Positions 13,413 to 25,253 of a DNA stretch of 64,000 nucleotides are shown piece after piece; position 1 is the first letter of the stretch, and the number at the start of each line of letters is the position of its first letter. The DNA is taken from positions 20,799,920-20,863,919 of the forward strand of contig LS997562.1 in assembly GCA_000469685.2 (NCBI GenBank), read 5' to 3'. The translations under genes were made by a program, and so were the position numbers. A model generated the notes under the pieces. It did no database searches, had not been told where the DNA came from, and was given only the letters and a program-made list of their open reading frames with translations. Source of the stretch: Haemonchus contortus (Eukaryota; Nematoda; Chromadorea; Rhabditida; Trichostrongylidae).

Positions 13413-14326
13413 TAGGGTTGTAACATAAGTTCGTAGAGTTTTGAGTTGGAGTTATTTTACAAAGATATATTTTGTTTTTTTAGCAAGGTGTATACATTCA
13501 TTCGAAAGAGCTCTTCCTCCTCTACAAAACTGTTTTATTTGTTTTTAGGATAAATTGATTGTTCTTATTTTTTCGGGCTCAGAAATGAAATATCTGGGAA
13601 GAAAAAATTAGCATTTTCGACACCTGCTTTTCTTTGCTTTTCGTCGAGGTCGAAAAACTAGCCGAAACCGCTCGGGACATATGCAGTGTGTACGGGGAAG
13701 GTGTCTAGGTGTGTCTACTGAAAGGTGTAGGTGGCCCCAGGAAAGGCGCCAAAGCCGAGAGTCAAGCAAGATCTTCACCCAAAAAAAGGATATGATCTGC
13801 GTTTGGTGGGACTGGGTAGGCATGGTGCAGTGGGAGACTGCTCGAACGAAACGCTACTGTCAACAAGGAGGTCTACATTGCCCAGCTGAACAGTGTAAAT
13901 GAGGCTATTCGGCTGAAAAGGCCTTATAGACGAGGTCAAGTCATCTTGCTCCACGACAACACCAGGCCCCATATTGCTCAAGTCGACAAAACAGCACTCC
14001 GAGAGCCTGAATGGAAGTTCTTCAGCATCCACCCCACTCTCCGGGTCTTGCACCTGACGACTATCATCTTTTCCGATCTGTGTTGAAGCAAATGAGGGGT
14101 ATTACCTTCGATGGCGAAGGGGATCTCAAAAAATAGCTCAACAAATTCTCCGACACCACAACGGCCGATTTTTGGCGAATCGCCATCAACAAATTGGTCA
14201 AGAGATGGGAGGAGGTGTGTACAGTAACGGAGGATACACCATTGGTTAACTTATTATTATAATTATTGTTTTTTGGTTCAAATAAATCTTTGTGGAAAAA
14301 CTCTACGAACTTATGTTACAACCCAA
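13413..14326 (+). mobile_element. mariner relic with intact terminal inverted repeats (914 bp)
   Basis: The left end TAGGGTTGTAACATAAGTTC and the right end (reverse complement TTGGGTTGTAACATAAGTTC) match for about 28 bp and are flanked by TA (13411-13412 and 14327-14328). Inside, + strand pieces of a mariner transposase are visible: a WWDW box near 13805, then LHDNTRPHIA at about 13950-13979 with a catalytic aspartate. The N-terminal third is missing and the rest has stops, so it cannot make transposase. Confidence 0.85.
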
Positions 14327-14359
14327 TAGGTAAGCACGTTCTGCCAGTTCCGAATAAGA

Positions 14360-14821
14360 TCCTCTATATATATAAAGCGCTAACTTTGTGTGTCCGTTTG
14401 TGTGTCCTCGCAAAAGTCACGTAGGCACGATCAAGAGCGTGGAGATCACAAAAATAGTTATGGAAAAGAAAGTCGACCGTTGCTCTTTGTATTGGGCCGT
14501 TGATTAACATCCAATCTATTTATGAAGTTACAGACTGTAAATCACAACACGCCAACCCCCCCCCCCCCCCCCCGCTACAACCAAAACTATCAAAGCCCTA
14601 GGAACTAGACGAGGTTAGAACGGAAACAATTCCACGATCACCTATTAGTGTCAAGAGATCAATACCCTTGAAGCGGATCGTTCCAGATGGGGAATATCAC
14701 CTAATGGGGAAACGGTTATGAAAAGGGAACCGACACTGTTTATATTGGTCCTCTAACAAATCGTAATCACGTAGTAGTGGGCATGGCATGGTGCACGCGT
14801 TAGTGTGCGTAGCCCAACTGG
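14360..14821 (+). mobile_element. non-autonomous Helitron, 462 bp
   Basis: Begins TCCTCTATATATATAAAGCG directly after an A (14359) and ends CTGG (14818-14821) directly before a T (14822), as rolling-circle elements do. The 3' end carries a hairpin GCACGC-GTTA-GTGTGC about 10 nt before CTGG. The first 90 bp and inner words such as AACAATTCCACGATCACC match the larger Helitron at 17073-18981. It has no Rep/helicase open frame. A poly-C run of about 16 lies near 14557-14572. Confidence 0.75.
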
Positions 14822-15734
14822 TTCTTTTTATATTTTGGGATGGGCAATCAAAAGCAACGTACCACGCACGAGCTGTGATCGATTTGGGCAGCACCTGTAC
14901 AGTGATTCTCCCAAAGAATTAGTAGGTAAGAACACATTCGATCAAACAGTTGGTCTACAAACTATGTCAGCCAAAAACCCACACCAACACCACCAACAGA
15001 AAGTGAATCGATAAATCTGAGTGGCATTGTGACAGTAACAGATCGCCTACACACCGATTGTCGGATGAACCGACCGAGCAACCGTTCATGCAATGGTTTG
15101 CAAGTGCGAGTTCAATAGCTGTAGCAGGGTATTTCGCTCAAAACATCCTGGCTTTGGAGGAACTTGAAGCCATCATTTTCTCGTTTACAATCCCACCCTC
15201 ACCTTTGGCTCTTGCGAAACTGAAAACCTATTTCTGAAGTTGGAAGATAACAAATTACGTCTTCTCCTTCTTAATGTTCACTCGCAATGCCCACTGCTCT
15301 CTTGAACTGTTGCCACTTTTATCTGTCTACAGCACCTTCTATCGTCAGCTCAAGATTGGAGCGTTTCCTTCTTGATCAATCAGCTCCACAGACAGAGGCA
15401 ATAAATATTTGCAAACAGAAAATCTTCTAGTTTGGTTTCTGTCAAGGCAAAAACCATGCCCGAATAACTGCAAAAAATGATGTCGGCACCTGCGTCAGGC
15501 CAGGTTAACATGCTGGCGCATAGGGAGCCCTAATCACAACAACAATGGCTGAAATCAAAAAAGAGTTATGTTGACATGGTTATCTAAGTTTCTCTGGAAC
15601 TACTTCAATTCGTTGATATTTGGTCACGTGTTAGTGATCTCCGCAAGGCTTTCCACAAAAAAAAACCTGGCTCTTCTCATCCCTCATTTGCACTAGAACT
15701 TGTACGATCAAATTCAAGACCCATGGACGGGAAA
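14822..15734. repeat. duplicated spacer upstream of copy 2
   Basis: Alignable by eye with about 27900-28805 (shared ACAACAATGG, GTTGACATGG, TGGTCACG/TGGTTACG and CTTTCCA words). No gene recognised. Confidence 0.55.
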
Positions 15735-15970
15735 GATTTCCTCCGACTTCATTGCTCTAGTTTAGAGGGGCGGAACGAGAGGCGGAACAAATAGCAATTA
15801 GCAAAAATTTTTGCATAAATACCGACCAAGATGGTGGATGTTTAGATGGATTCACCTAGGTTCTTTGTGTCACCCATCTATACTCATAACCTATGGTCAA
15901 TTTCGATCGAGCAACCCCGTACCCCCTTCCTTCCCAATGATCCCTGAACGTCAATTTTTTGATTACAGAA
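15735..15970 (+). promoter_or_regulatory. promoter module and 5' leader of copy 2
   Basis: GGGGCGGAACGAGAGGCGGA (15767-15786) is followed by AATAGCAATTAG, then CATAAATACCGACCAA with its TATA part at 15814-15820. After a leader of about 145 nt comes the acceptor GATTACAG (to 15968) and ATG at 15971. It is nearly identical to the copy 3 module and recognisably the same as copy 1. Confidence 0.7.
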
Positions 15971-18900
15971 ATGTTTCACTTGATTATATTCATGGCGGTG
16001 ATCGCTACCGTCCATTCGCAAATGATCCGTCAATGTACGTGTAAGGAAGTGGACCAATGCAAGCGATTAGCTAGTGGAAATATCATGCGATGCGCTGATC
16101 AGTGCCAGGTAAATTCTTTAGCTTTGCCGTTTCTTTTTGCATCCTCTGAGGCTCCCTTGCTTTCTTTCTCTAATATGAAATCGGGATCAAGATCATTACT
16201 TGATCACTGATCTCATTGTATTGAGATGATCTCAATGGAGTTTATGGGGCTGCAGTTAGTGTTCTCCCAAAATAAGTGAGCTTCTGAATTCTGAGGAGAT
16301 TTCCAGCTGTATGCTTCTGAAAAGTAATCTCTCCCAGTCCTGACAAACAGCACCTTCCGAGAAACAGACAGACTCCACTTCTCAGACATTAGTAAGAGAA
16401 TAGTCCCCTGGAGTTTTCTATTAGTATGGAGAATGTGGTGTCCTCCCAATAATGTGATGTGAGGTGGGTAAGAGGTGGGTACGTGCGTAAACGGTAAGAG
16501 GTGGGCAAGTGGTAGTACTACGTGCATGGTGCGGATCTCGAATCCTCTATTAATGACGTTATCATAGTAATGATAATAATGGTAATGTTATCAATAATAG
16601 TGGACATCCCTGCTCCCTGTGTACTGAAAATGGATGGTAGATTCGTCATAGGCTTCTGTGATGGATCCATCATTTATATTTGGTATCTGCCTGCACTCTT
16701 ACCTATTTACTTCAGAAACAGGAGAAAAGGGTTAGGCGATCTTCATATGGCATAGAATCTAAGAATCGGGGGAACCTTAAGGCTGCAATACGGTTCAAAG
16801 AAACTGGGGATATGTGGCTGGCTCAATCTCATATGAAGTAGTTGTCCTCAGGCTGAATGGGCGTTTAGTACATATGACGATGACCATAGGCTGAACAGAT
16901 GACATCATCTGTTTCTTTTCCGTATCGCTTCCTTGTTTATTAAAAATCACTTCTTTTTACTTACAAAAGAACCGGTATCCAAGTTGTTTATCTCTTTGCT
17001 ATGCATCTGCAGAACAAACGTCAAAAATCGTCTGGCCGCTTTTAATGACCATAATCCACTACGTGGGAGCTATCCTCTATATATATAAACCGCTAACTTT
17101 GTGTGTCCGTTTGTGTGTCCTCGCAAAAGTCACGTAGGCACGATCAAGAGCGTGGAGATCAAATGAGCGCAGTGAGAAACCAGCTTTGAAATGGGAACTT
17201 AACCGCTGCTCTTCATATGACGTCACAGACTAAAAATCAGAGCCCGTCTTCCACGACGCAGGACAATCAAACCCCTAGGATATACAGGGGTGCCCAGAAA
17301 AAAAGAGACACTATGCAGTGGGCCTAATAAAGGGCGGAATACGTCGCACCGATTGAAACAGTAGAAACATATGATTGAGTAAATTGTACTAAGAATGTTG
17401 CTTGATGAAAGAAAGCAGGAACTCGTGTGGTTCCTATATCGGCATCAAAATATGAAGCCGTCTGCCGTTGCGGACGCGCTGAAGACGACTTATGAGATAT
17501 CGGTCGGCAGCAAGCAGATACGCAACTTTCTCAATCGAGTCGCTCACGGACAGATTCCTGGGCATCGTCGCTTAGGATCTGGAAGACCGCTCACTTCCTG
17601 TAGCTCCGACAACTCCACAATGGTATGCGACGTCGTGGGAGACGAGCCGATCTCGCCGACCTCAGACGACATCAAATTTGCGTGGCAAAAACATTCGATT
17701 TCGTCCGTGCCGAAGGCCATTGAGGAATTCCGTGATCGAGTATAATGTGTTCTTGATTTTGCGGGTGGTAATATTCAGTCAGAGTCTAATAAAGTTTGAT
17801 TACATTGGTGATACAGGCCGAGCAGTGAAAGTGTCTCTTTTTTTTGGGCACCCCTGTAGAGAAGCTCAGAATGGAAACAATTCCACGATCACCCATTAAT
17901 GTCAAGAGATCAGTACCCACAAAGCGGTTCAAATTGGGGAATATCACCTAATCCTTATACATCAAACGTTCTCCTGACTATTTACTGTCGTGATTTTTCC
18001 CGGAAGTAAATTTGCATTCAATCTGTTTTCCAGAGTAGACGCGTAATTTCCCGTAGAACCATAATCGGAAACCCATAGAAATCACTAGAAATCTGATCTT
18101 ATCGAAGTTTCTAATTTTTAATGTGAATTTCGCTTGCGCACTCCAAAAAACTATCCACTTCATGATACTTTAGTAGCAAGATGAAGTTTTCCCAAATTTG
18201 CTTGGGCGAAATCTGTACAACAGCTCACCATCATGTGGGAAGCGCTTGCGTCTAACTGTTTGTTTGTTCGTTCAATTGTACAGGAATTCGATATTACCTT
18301 AGGGAGCACCTGCATGAGTCGTGTCAGGTTCGGGATGGGTTGGGGGGAGGGCAAGACCAAAAGAACACATTTGAGTTCAGCGAAGCTCCTACTTCAGGGG
18401 TGGGACATGCACAGGATTGGGTGATGTCATGGACAAAACTTCTTGAAATGAGTCGGGTCAAGTTCGGGATGGGTTGGGCATAGGGCAAAACCAAAAGAGC
18501 ACATGTGAGATCAGAGAAGCTCCGCCTCCCAGGGGTGGGACATGCACAATAGTGGGTGGTGACATGGGCAAAACTTGAATAGGTTCCTAACAGCCCAGAC
18601 GCCGAAAAAAAAAATAGGCCAAGTAGAGGGACAGGTCGACAAATAGAATGAAGGAGAGGCAGTGGGCGGCAGTCTCCCCACAGGTTCATAACTCCATTCA
18701 AAGAGGGCGTGGAAGCTGGAAAAAATAAAAGGAGTGAGCGATGAGACAGTGTTTTCCAGAATTGTTTTATAACAGCTCTGACGAAGTTCGAGAAGTAGTG
18801 TCACATGAATCCATTTCAAAAGTGAATGTTGCGATCATTCACGTTGGAGCAATTGTACTAAATTGGTGGGCGCGAATGTAAAAGGGCTTTCCGACTTTGA

Positions 18901-21900
18901 CACAAGAAGGAGGATGCCCGGCGTAGCCGGGCATTACATAATAAGGAGGAGAGCCCGGCGTTAGCTGGGCGATCCGACTGGTTTATAAATACGATGGTAT
19001 AAATGGTACATGATGTCATGGTGCAAGAAGGGCTACAGGAATTCCTACCTGTAATCCTTTATGATTCAGAATCAAAAAGTCGAGTGCAAGTGCGCATCCC
19101 TCAGACGGGATTGATTAACGCCAAAAACTTTATCCTTTAATCCTTAACGATGGTCCAATCCAAGTTAAAACCCTGATTCCAGGATTCATTGACCATGAAT
19201 TTCAAATCAAATCCTACGAAGCTGCTTTAGTCCCAGAATGGTCTTGTACCTTGATAGAGAGTCTTTCCAGAGACATATAGCAGCTCTCGGTGCCTCATAT
19301 CAAGGGACGAGAAATTGCCTGAGATCTCAAGAGCCATTGATCGGCGCAACCATCCGCTGTCAAAGTAACCAACTGGCCGGATCGTGAGTTTTTCTTTTTA
19401 TCTAACCCTTCCAATCAACAGAATTTTCCTTTTTTTTGGACCATACCGCGATAATTTATAGTGATTTCAAGTTATAAATGATTTTGAATGGGATCAATCA
19501 TGTTTTGCCTATACATGCAATAGAATTTACCTCAGAAAAAGTAGCCTCAGAAAGCCTTAACCTTTTCGGAGGGTAGAGATAGAATGGTCCTCAAACTATT
19601 TTCTACTTACCATAAGTATTCACTACATTAACAAAGAACACAAAAAAAACTCGCTGTAACAGGATAAGGAAAGAAACAATGGTACCATTCCAATGAGAAC
19701 TTACAGCTCACATTCTGAACGTCATAATGAAGAAGGAAATTCGGTCACTGAGCCCTACCCATAATTGAGACAGTTTCTTCATAGGAATTTCTTATGCAGA
19801 GAGTGTTCTTTTGACGATATAGGTGAGTTCAGTAGCACCATGAACTGAAGTAGCCTTAGCTTCTGTGCTAGTAGGTTTGGCTATATAGCCTTTCATCCTG
19901 GAGGCGCACTTCACGATAATAGTGAGAACTCTAGCTCAAACGCACAGTTCCTTAGTTTATGATAATTTTGAGGTACCCCTTTTGATTCGAAAAGCGAAAG
20001 TATAGATCGGGATTAGTTCATCTGTAGCGAAGAAGGCGAAAAAATCCGTCAATTCGAGCAAAATATGGCTCTTCAAAAGTAGGGGAAATTAGGATGGGAC
20101 GAGGTTGCCATGACGGAAATAACATGGAAGGGTATTCGGACGAGTTTTTAGTTATTGCAATTGCACAAAGAGCTGACTACACCAAGCCAGAACTGTACAG
20201 AACTATCTTTCACTGTCGCTATGGGTCATGACAAGTTCTTTGAACTTCCTACTTAGGCTCCCCTTGTGATCGATACAGCCTCTACATTGCCCGTGAAACT
20301 CGTGCAAGGACACACATGTGCCAACCTTTGAGCCTTTATGACTTTCTAACTAGGCCGTTTTCCGACCTAATAGTGTCAGGTATGGTATAAGCGAGGTCTC
20401 AGGGAGGGTGTACCAAATTAGGTGTCTGTAACCGTCTGAGTGCCTCTCACGTCAACATACTTTTCGTCGGCGTCCTAACGCTTCATTGTAAATGGTACAG
20501 CAACAACAAGACCGTCATAAATGGCCACTTCTAGGTGCCATTTCTACCAAGCCACTTTTGGAGCCCTTATAGCGCCCTGTCGAGGTCTTTCTTTTTGACC
20601 CGACAATGTTTCACCTACTACCCTTGGAGAACACAGGTTCATTCCATGAGCGAATCTTGGAAAGTATTTTAACCATGAACTGTGCCTTTGATAGAAGAGT
20701 ATCAGCGTTCATCTGTTCAGATGTGCACGGCGTCCTGGCGGAAAAGTTCCGAAGCGCTATCCAGAAACATTGAAACTTGCAGCTTATGCGGAAATCGAAT
20801 CACAGCTTGCCAGATCCGGTAAGTCAGATGAGTGTACTTCGGTAGCAAAAACTTATCGGCTATCGAAACCATGTCATAAGACTCTTGAGGGATTCTTTAG
20901 GCATCCAGAGACAAGCAAGGCCATTCTTGGCTGCTGGAAAAAAATTCTCGTCATGCGTCATGAGCTGTATGGATCGTGGAGGAGGAAACTGTTTCAAGAA
21001 GTTGAAGTACATATCTAGCTTTACCAATATGCCACTGGAGTAATCCATGATCCTGAAAATTTGTCATTTTCAGTTGTGGTTTGGCTCTCCCCCCAGATAA
21101 CGTACTCGTTCAACAGACAAAACAATGTGCACTCAGAAGTGGTCTCAATACGCCAGCTGTTCAGCAACTCTGTAGATGTTTAGCAGCTGCTGGTGCCAGG
21201 TCTGGAAAGATTTAAATTTCTGCTCACTTTGAATGTGATAGACTTTTTTATATAATGAGAGGATGAGGTGATGTAGCGAAAAAAGCAGATCAGTGATTCA
21301 AAGTATGTAGGAGAGTTGATAACAATAGCGATGATGGGGCAGTCTCGTAACTGGGTTTTGGAAAGAAAGTGTATGAAGTACTTTCTCATAGTTTGACGGG
21401 AGGAAGTCAAAATAACGATGGAACCAGCACTTGTGATTGAAAACAGTCTATATTGGTTCCGCAAGTACAGTGTTTGAGCGCTCTCCGCGGAGTAAAGGGA
21501 TTTACTTATTACTTCACCAAAACCCACCCAAAACACTTTACCCAAAACATGTCCTGTTCAAAGAATGGGAAGAAGTCTATCGAGCATGTGTGGTGACCTA
21601 TAGGCGTTGACTTTTGAGTGGCCCCCCTTTCAATTTAGAGTGATTGAATATCTCCTTTTAAGAGATGAACGAATTGATCCACTGGTGACGAAGATTTCTT
21701 CTCAATATGGAGGAGTTACCCTATATGCGGAATACACAGTCCAACAGTCGAATAACGACGGGACTGACTTTCTTGGAATTTGCGTTAATTCAGATCCCAT
21801 CTGGGAAGCAGTGTAGTAGTGTGTTACCCCCTCCCCCAACTTCCCCATGGTGGCTACAGTGACAATATGTAGTGCGCACTATTTTTGATCAAACGTCAAC

Positions 21901-23550
21901 CCCCTTCCAACTGTCCCTATGTGTACGTCAGAGGTAGAGGTAGAATGCCTGCAATAATACTACTGAGATGGAACTCGAATGGGTGAATTATTTCGTATCG
22001 AAGGTGATATGGTATATATTAGGTTGAGTCATAAGTCCTCGGACAAAATGATAGTGATAACTTCTAGCGATCATAACTCTTGAAAGAGGTGACGAAAATG
22101 AACATGCGAAGCATTGTTAGATAGAGTATGGAAAGCTCTTCCGAACGCATACTGGAAAAGGCACCTAACTGTTTCCTTTCCAGCAACTGAGCCTCATGAT
22201 TCCAAGCCGTCGCAACTCCACATCCGCAACACCATCATATTTATTTTTTTATCTGGCCATGAACCCGCGGCAATCGATAGAGGCATGAAGTACGTTTACA
22301 AGCAGGAGGTGTACAATTTACAAAAGGCACTAGAAGTTCGCATCGGGCGACTATTCCGTCGAAAATGAAGACCGTCCGGGACACTCACCGAAGTTGGATT
22401 TGAAAGTGCTGCGGAGCCAGGTGAAAGCCGTTCCGTATCAAACTACTCGTGAACTGGCAGCCGTCCTTGGGGAGTCAGTCCACAGTTCTTTGTGAATTGA
22501 AGTCAATCGACGAGGTGCGAAAGCTCGGTCCATAGATGCTTCATGCTTTGAAGCAGTATGACATAGACCGCCGCGACGACGTGGCACATTCTCTCCTCAC
22601 GCTCAAGGGTACCACACGTGGCTCGAGTACCTAGTCACCAGCGGTGCGAAGTCGAACCTCTACTCTAACGTTCACCGGCGTGCTCAATGGATTGACAAAG
22701 GTGCGCATGCAGAATGCTCCCCCAAACCCAACGTACACGCCAAGGAGGTTATGCTCTGATTCTGGTGGAGCGCTCTCCGTGTCGAATAATGGGAGCTGCT
22801 AGGCGAAGGATGCACAGTGACCGCACACGTCTACATTTCGCAACTGAGGAATTCGAAGGCGAATCCCGAAGCCACACGTCCACAGCAGCACAAAGTTTAC
22901 TTTCAGCACGACAACGCTCGCCCTCACATTGCAAGAATGATCATTACTGAACTGACGAATTTCGGCAGGACAACTTTACCACGCCAACCATGTTCCTCAG
23001 ATCTGGATCCCTCGTATTACCACCTTTTTCCCCATCTTCAACGTCATCTGGATGGTCAGGACTTTCAAACCCGCGACGACATCAAAATGGCACTGGTGCA
23101 CTTCTCCAAGGGCGAGCTCCCAGCGTTCTAAAGCAAGGACATCTACGATCTGCCCAAGCGTTGGCAGAAGACCATCGATGCCAATGGGGCATATTTCAAA
23201 TGATTCGCTATTGTCGTTTTAAAATTGTAAGATAAATATTATCGTTGCCAATTTGTCCGAGGACTTATGACTCAACCTAATATAAAAATTAGTACAGAGC
23301 TATTTCTATATATACCCTTTTTGACTAGACATGGGTTCAGCCTTACTTCCGTTTGGTTGAGTAACCCGGTTCAACCGCTACTCAACCATGAGGAAGTAAA
23401 CTTTAAGCCATGTCCGGTCGAAAACCAATCGACTTCATAGTGAATTGCCAATGAAGGTTTGAGAGCTGCGGGATCTCTTTCTCATGCTCATTACAATCAC
23501 TTCTTTACAGAGGCCTCAATTCAATCTGTGGAAAAATCCGAATCTCCTAA
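15971..23550 (+). CDS. secreted 16-cysteine nematode protein, tandem copy 2
   Basis: Exons are 15971-16108, 19271-19383, 20721-20818, 20901-21006, 21074-21199 and 23511-23550 (TAA 23548-23550). Exon lengths (138, 113, 98, 106, 126, 40 nt) are identical to copies 1 and 3 and give 206 aa without a stop. The signal peptide starts MFHLIIFMAVIATVHSQ. All 16 cysteines are kept. The 7.6 kb span is longer than its paralogs because transposons sit in introns: a Helitron (itself carrying a Tc1-like element) in intron 1 and a mariner in intron 5. None touches a splice site, so the gene looks functional. The upstream module matches copy 3 almost exactly. A polyA signal AATAAA is at 23637-23642. The open frames seen across exons 3 and 4 in other phases are shadows. 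Family assignment is from recognition only. Confidence 0.9.
17285..17856 (+). mobile_element. Tc1-like deletion derivative A (572 bp)
   Basis: Ends are inverted copies of CAGGGGTGCCCARAAAAAAA, flanked by TA (17283-17284, 17857-17858). It carries one short frame and is inserted in the Helitron. The second copy at 30910-31479 has almost the same length and internal sequence, so the shortened form itself has been mobilised. Confidence 0.85.
17395..17745 (+). CDS. truncated Tc1-like transposase: N-terminal DNA-binding part only
   Basis: An intact 116-codon frame in the Tc1-like element. Its start (MLLDERKQELVWFLYRHQ) and the following stretch with KPSAVADALK and QIRNFLNRVAHG look like the helix-turn-helix region that binds terminal repeats, followed by a linker rich in S, T, D and E. 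There is no DDE catalytic domain before the stop. If translated it could bind element ends but not move them. In the copy at 31052 the same region is frameshifted. That it is translated is unproven. Confidence 0.45.
   Translation: MLLDERKQELVWFLYRHQNMKPSAVADALKTTYEISVGSKQIRNFLNRVAHGQIPGHRRLGSGRPLTSCSSDNSTMVCDVVGDEPISPTSDDIKFAWQKHSISSVPKAIEEFRDRV
19055..19145 (+). mobile_element. SINE 3' end fragment
   Basis: Carries GTCGAGTGCAAGTGCGCATC, ACGGGATTGATTAACGCCAA and the TTTATCCTTTAATCC tail, the last 90 bp of the SINE family. Confidence 0.55.
19384..20720 (+). other. intron 2 of copy 2, no nested gene
   Basis: Contains GGCTATATAGCCTTTCATCC (19877-19896), the empty version of the target into which the Tc1-like element went in copy 3. 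Otherwise nothing recognised. Confidence 0.5.
22019..23280 (+). mobile_element. mariner element relic in intron 5 of copy 2 (1,262 bp)
   Basis: Perfect-looking inverted ends of about 28 bp (TTAGGTTGAGTCATAAGTCC...), flanked by TA (22017-22018, 23281-23282). The length is typical of complete mariners. The + strand holds a transposase broken by frameshifts and stops: an N-terminal part near 22114-22370, an HDNARPHIA box near 22907-22933, then DPSYYHLFPHLQ with the last catalytic aspartate, ending WQKTIDANGAYF. It is inactive as read. Confidence 0.88.
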
Positions 23551-24046
23551 ACAATGGTGCTGACTTGAGCTCATCAGTCACTAATACTTCTAGTAATATT
23601 TATTTAACTGTAGACTAAATGTGAATTGCTTATAATAATAAAGATTGACGTTCTATGTACTTCCAGTACTCTACAATTTGAACTATCGAATCCGAATCTC
23701 GAGTTCTTTGTTACTGTTTGTCGAACATTGCTATATATGCGCGTTTTCGAATCAAAAGTCTTTTGCGATGGCTCTCTTTTTTGCGGAGTCCTAGTGATGT
23801 TTGACCTCTGATGGAGTCCTATAGTCCTTTCTTGAACTGGCTACTGTTTTGAAGGCCTTGATTATCTGAGAGAGTTGTTCCCCTAATTCCGTTCCCATCT
23901 CTGTAAGAAGAAACTGTTCCATTCCAAAAAACCGAACTGAGATCGGAAAATTCGAGTAAGAAATTAGAACCACATTCTGAAGAGAGGAACAATGTATGTT
24001 CCACAATTCGGAACTCATGTAGAAAGCACACACGTTTTTGGCGAAA

Positions 24047-24125
24047 ACTCCTTATCGATCCGGAATTCGAACCGCTGTCCACGTGCTGGTGGCAGTGTGC
24101 CACTTGCCACTACACCACCACCACA
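24047..24125 (-). mobile_element. SINE-like tRNA head next to the RTE end
   Basis: On the minus strand GGTGGTGTAGTGGCAAGTGG and GCGGTTCGAATTCCGGATCG give A- and B-box-like motifs. The same variant, including the following CACACGTTT-like tail, recurs at 37395-37495. Confidence 0.5.
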
Positions 24126-24975
24126 TACAGTGGTCGTTCAGAGCTTTTGTGAAGAAGTCTGACCATCTCGTTCGCGGCTGCCCTGAAGTTCGCTTGACGT
24201 CCCGAGGGATCCAAATCAGTAACCGCCCTGGTCCAACGGTCATCACTATATCGCATGACGTGCCCGGCCCACCTGATCTTCGATTTCTTGGCGTAGTCAA
24301 CGGCATCCCTGATCTTCGTTCGTTGACGGAGCTCGGAACTCCGGATTCCCTTCTGCACTTGCGTGTACAGGGAAATTCCAAGCATCGTCCTTTTCAAAGC
24401 GCGTTGAGCGACGCCAACAGCATGCTCATCCTGCTTTCGTAGCGTCCAAGTCTCTGTACCGTACGTCAAACAGGAAGAACAGCAGTGTCGAAATGGTGAG
24501 CGCGGAGCCGGATGTTCTTTGTCTTCTTCACTACTCCCTCGATATTCTTAAATGCTCCCCACGCGGGGCGTTTCCTTCTGCCTCCGGAGCTAGGTGGTTC
24601 ATCATGTTGACTTCCCGACCCAGATACACATAGCTAGAGCATTCGGAGATATTCTTTCCCCTTAGCGTGAAGGGAGCATCAGGTACCAAACTGTTTTTTC
24701 ATGAACATCGTCTCCGTTAAGTTCAGTCTCAATCCAATCTTTCCACAAGCATTGTCAAACTCGGCCAGCATTCGTTCCGCCTGCTCGATGTTCGGTGTTA
24801 TGAGCACGACGTCGTCTGCAATGCAGAGGTGATGTAGATAGCGGCCGTCGACCTTCACTCCCAAGTCTCCCCATTCCAATTGACGCATGATATTTTCGAG
24901 AGCGGCACTGAAATGTTTGAGCGATATGGTATCGCCCTGCCGGATACCTCTTTTCTTCTTCTAACGTATAGGCCA
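24110..24975 (-). pseudogene. RTE-type retrotransposon relic (reverse transcriptase C-terminal half)
   Basis: Minus-strand fragments in different frames read as reverse transcriptase. GIRQGDTISLKHFSAALENI and the active-site region LCIADDVVLITPN (Y replaced by I in the YADD box) lie at about 24750-24960. The C-terminal part TYGTETWTLRKQDEHAVGVA, then QRALKRTMLGISL and KSKIRWAGHVMRY, lies at 24110-24469. That tail is characteristic of nematode RTE elements. The 5' half and endonuclease are missing and frames are broken. It lies between duplicated units 2 and 3. Confidence 0.8.
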
Positions 24976-25080
24976 CATACTCATTAAATACGCCACTGCG
25001 ATTCAAAATAGAAATTGAATGCAGGGATGATCCTTCAGATGGGATTGATTAACGCCAAAGACTTTATCCTTCTATCCTTT
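24975..25080 (+). mobile_element. SINE 3' end at the left edge of duplicated unit 3
   Basis: GCCACTGCGATTC, GATGGGATTGATTAACGCCA and TTTATCCTTCTATCC match the SINE end. The same junction into the spacer exists at about 12,640. Confidence 0.6.
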
Positions 25081-25253
25081 TATTACTCTTCTTTCAAATT
25101 GCTCTACATATCGAGGAAGGTAAGGCAGGTTGAGCCTTGTTAATACTGGACACTGACTAGATTGTTCGTTACAGTGTGGGCACACCTTGCTTTGGCTCGA
25201 TTAGTCCTTTCGTTTCGTTTCCTTTTGTCAACACTCGGCAACTTTCTCAATAA

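Larger units (their letters stand above)
17073..18981 (+). mobile_element. non-autonomous Helitron in intron 1 of copy 2, with nested Tc1-like element
   Basis: Starts TCCTCTATATATATAAACCG after an A (17072) and ends CTGG (18978-18981) before a T (18982). Two GC-rich hairpins, GCCCGGCGTAGCCGGGC and GCCCGGCGTTAGCTGGGC, precede the end. The orthologous spot in copy 3 (about 30178-30190, GAGCTATTTATAAATAC) is the uninterrupted target, giving exact insertion between A and T. The interior has a roughly 135-bp tandem repeat (about 18320-18590, GTTCGGGATGGGTTGGG twice) and the Tc1-like insert at 17285-17856. No helicase or Rep frame exists, so it depends on another element. Confidence 0.85.

Noticed and set aside
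14553..14575. Poly-C run as a functional element
   Set aside because: Similar C or G runs occur at 5899, 45721, 49539 and 49868; likely simple-sequence or sequencing-length variation.
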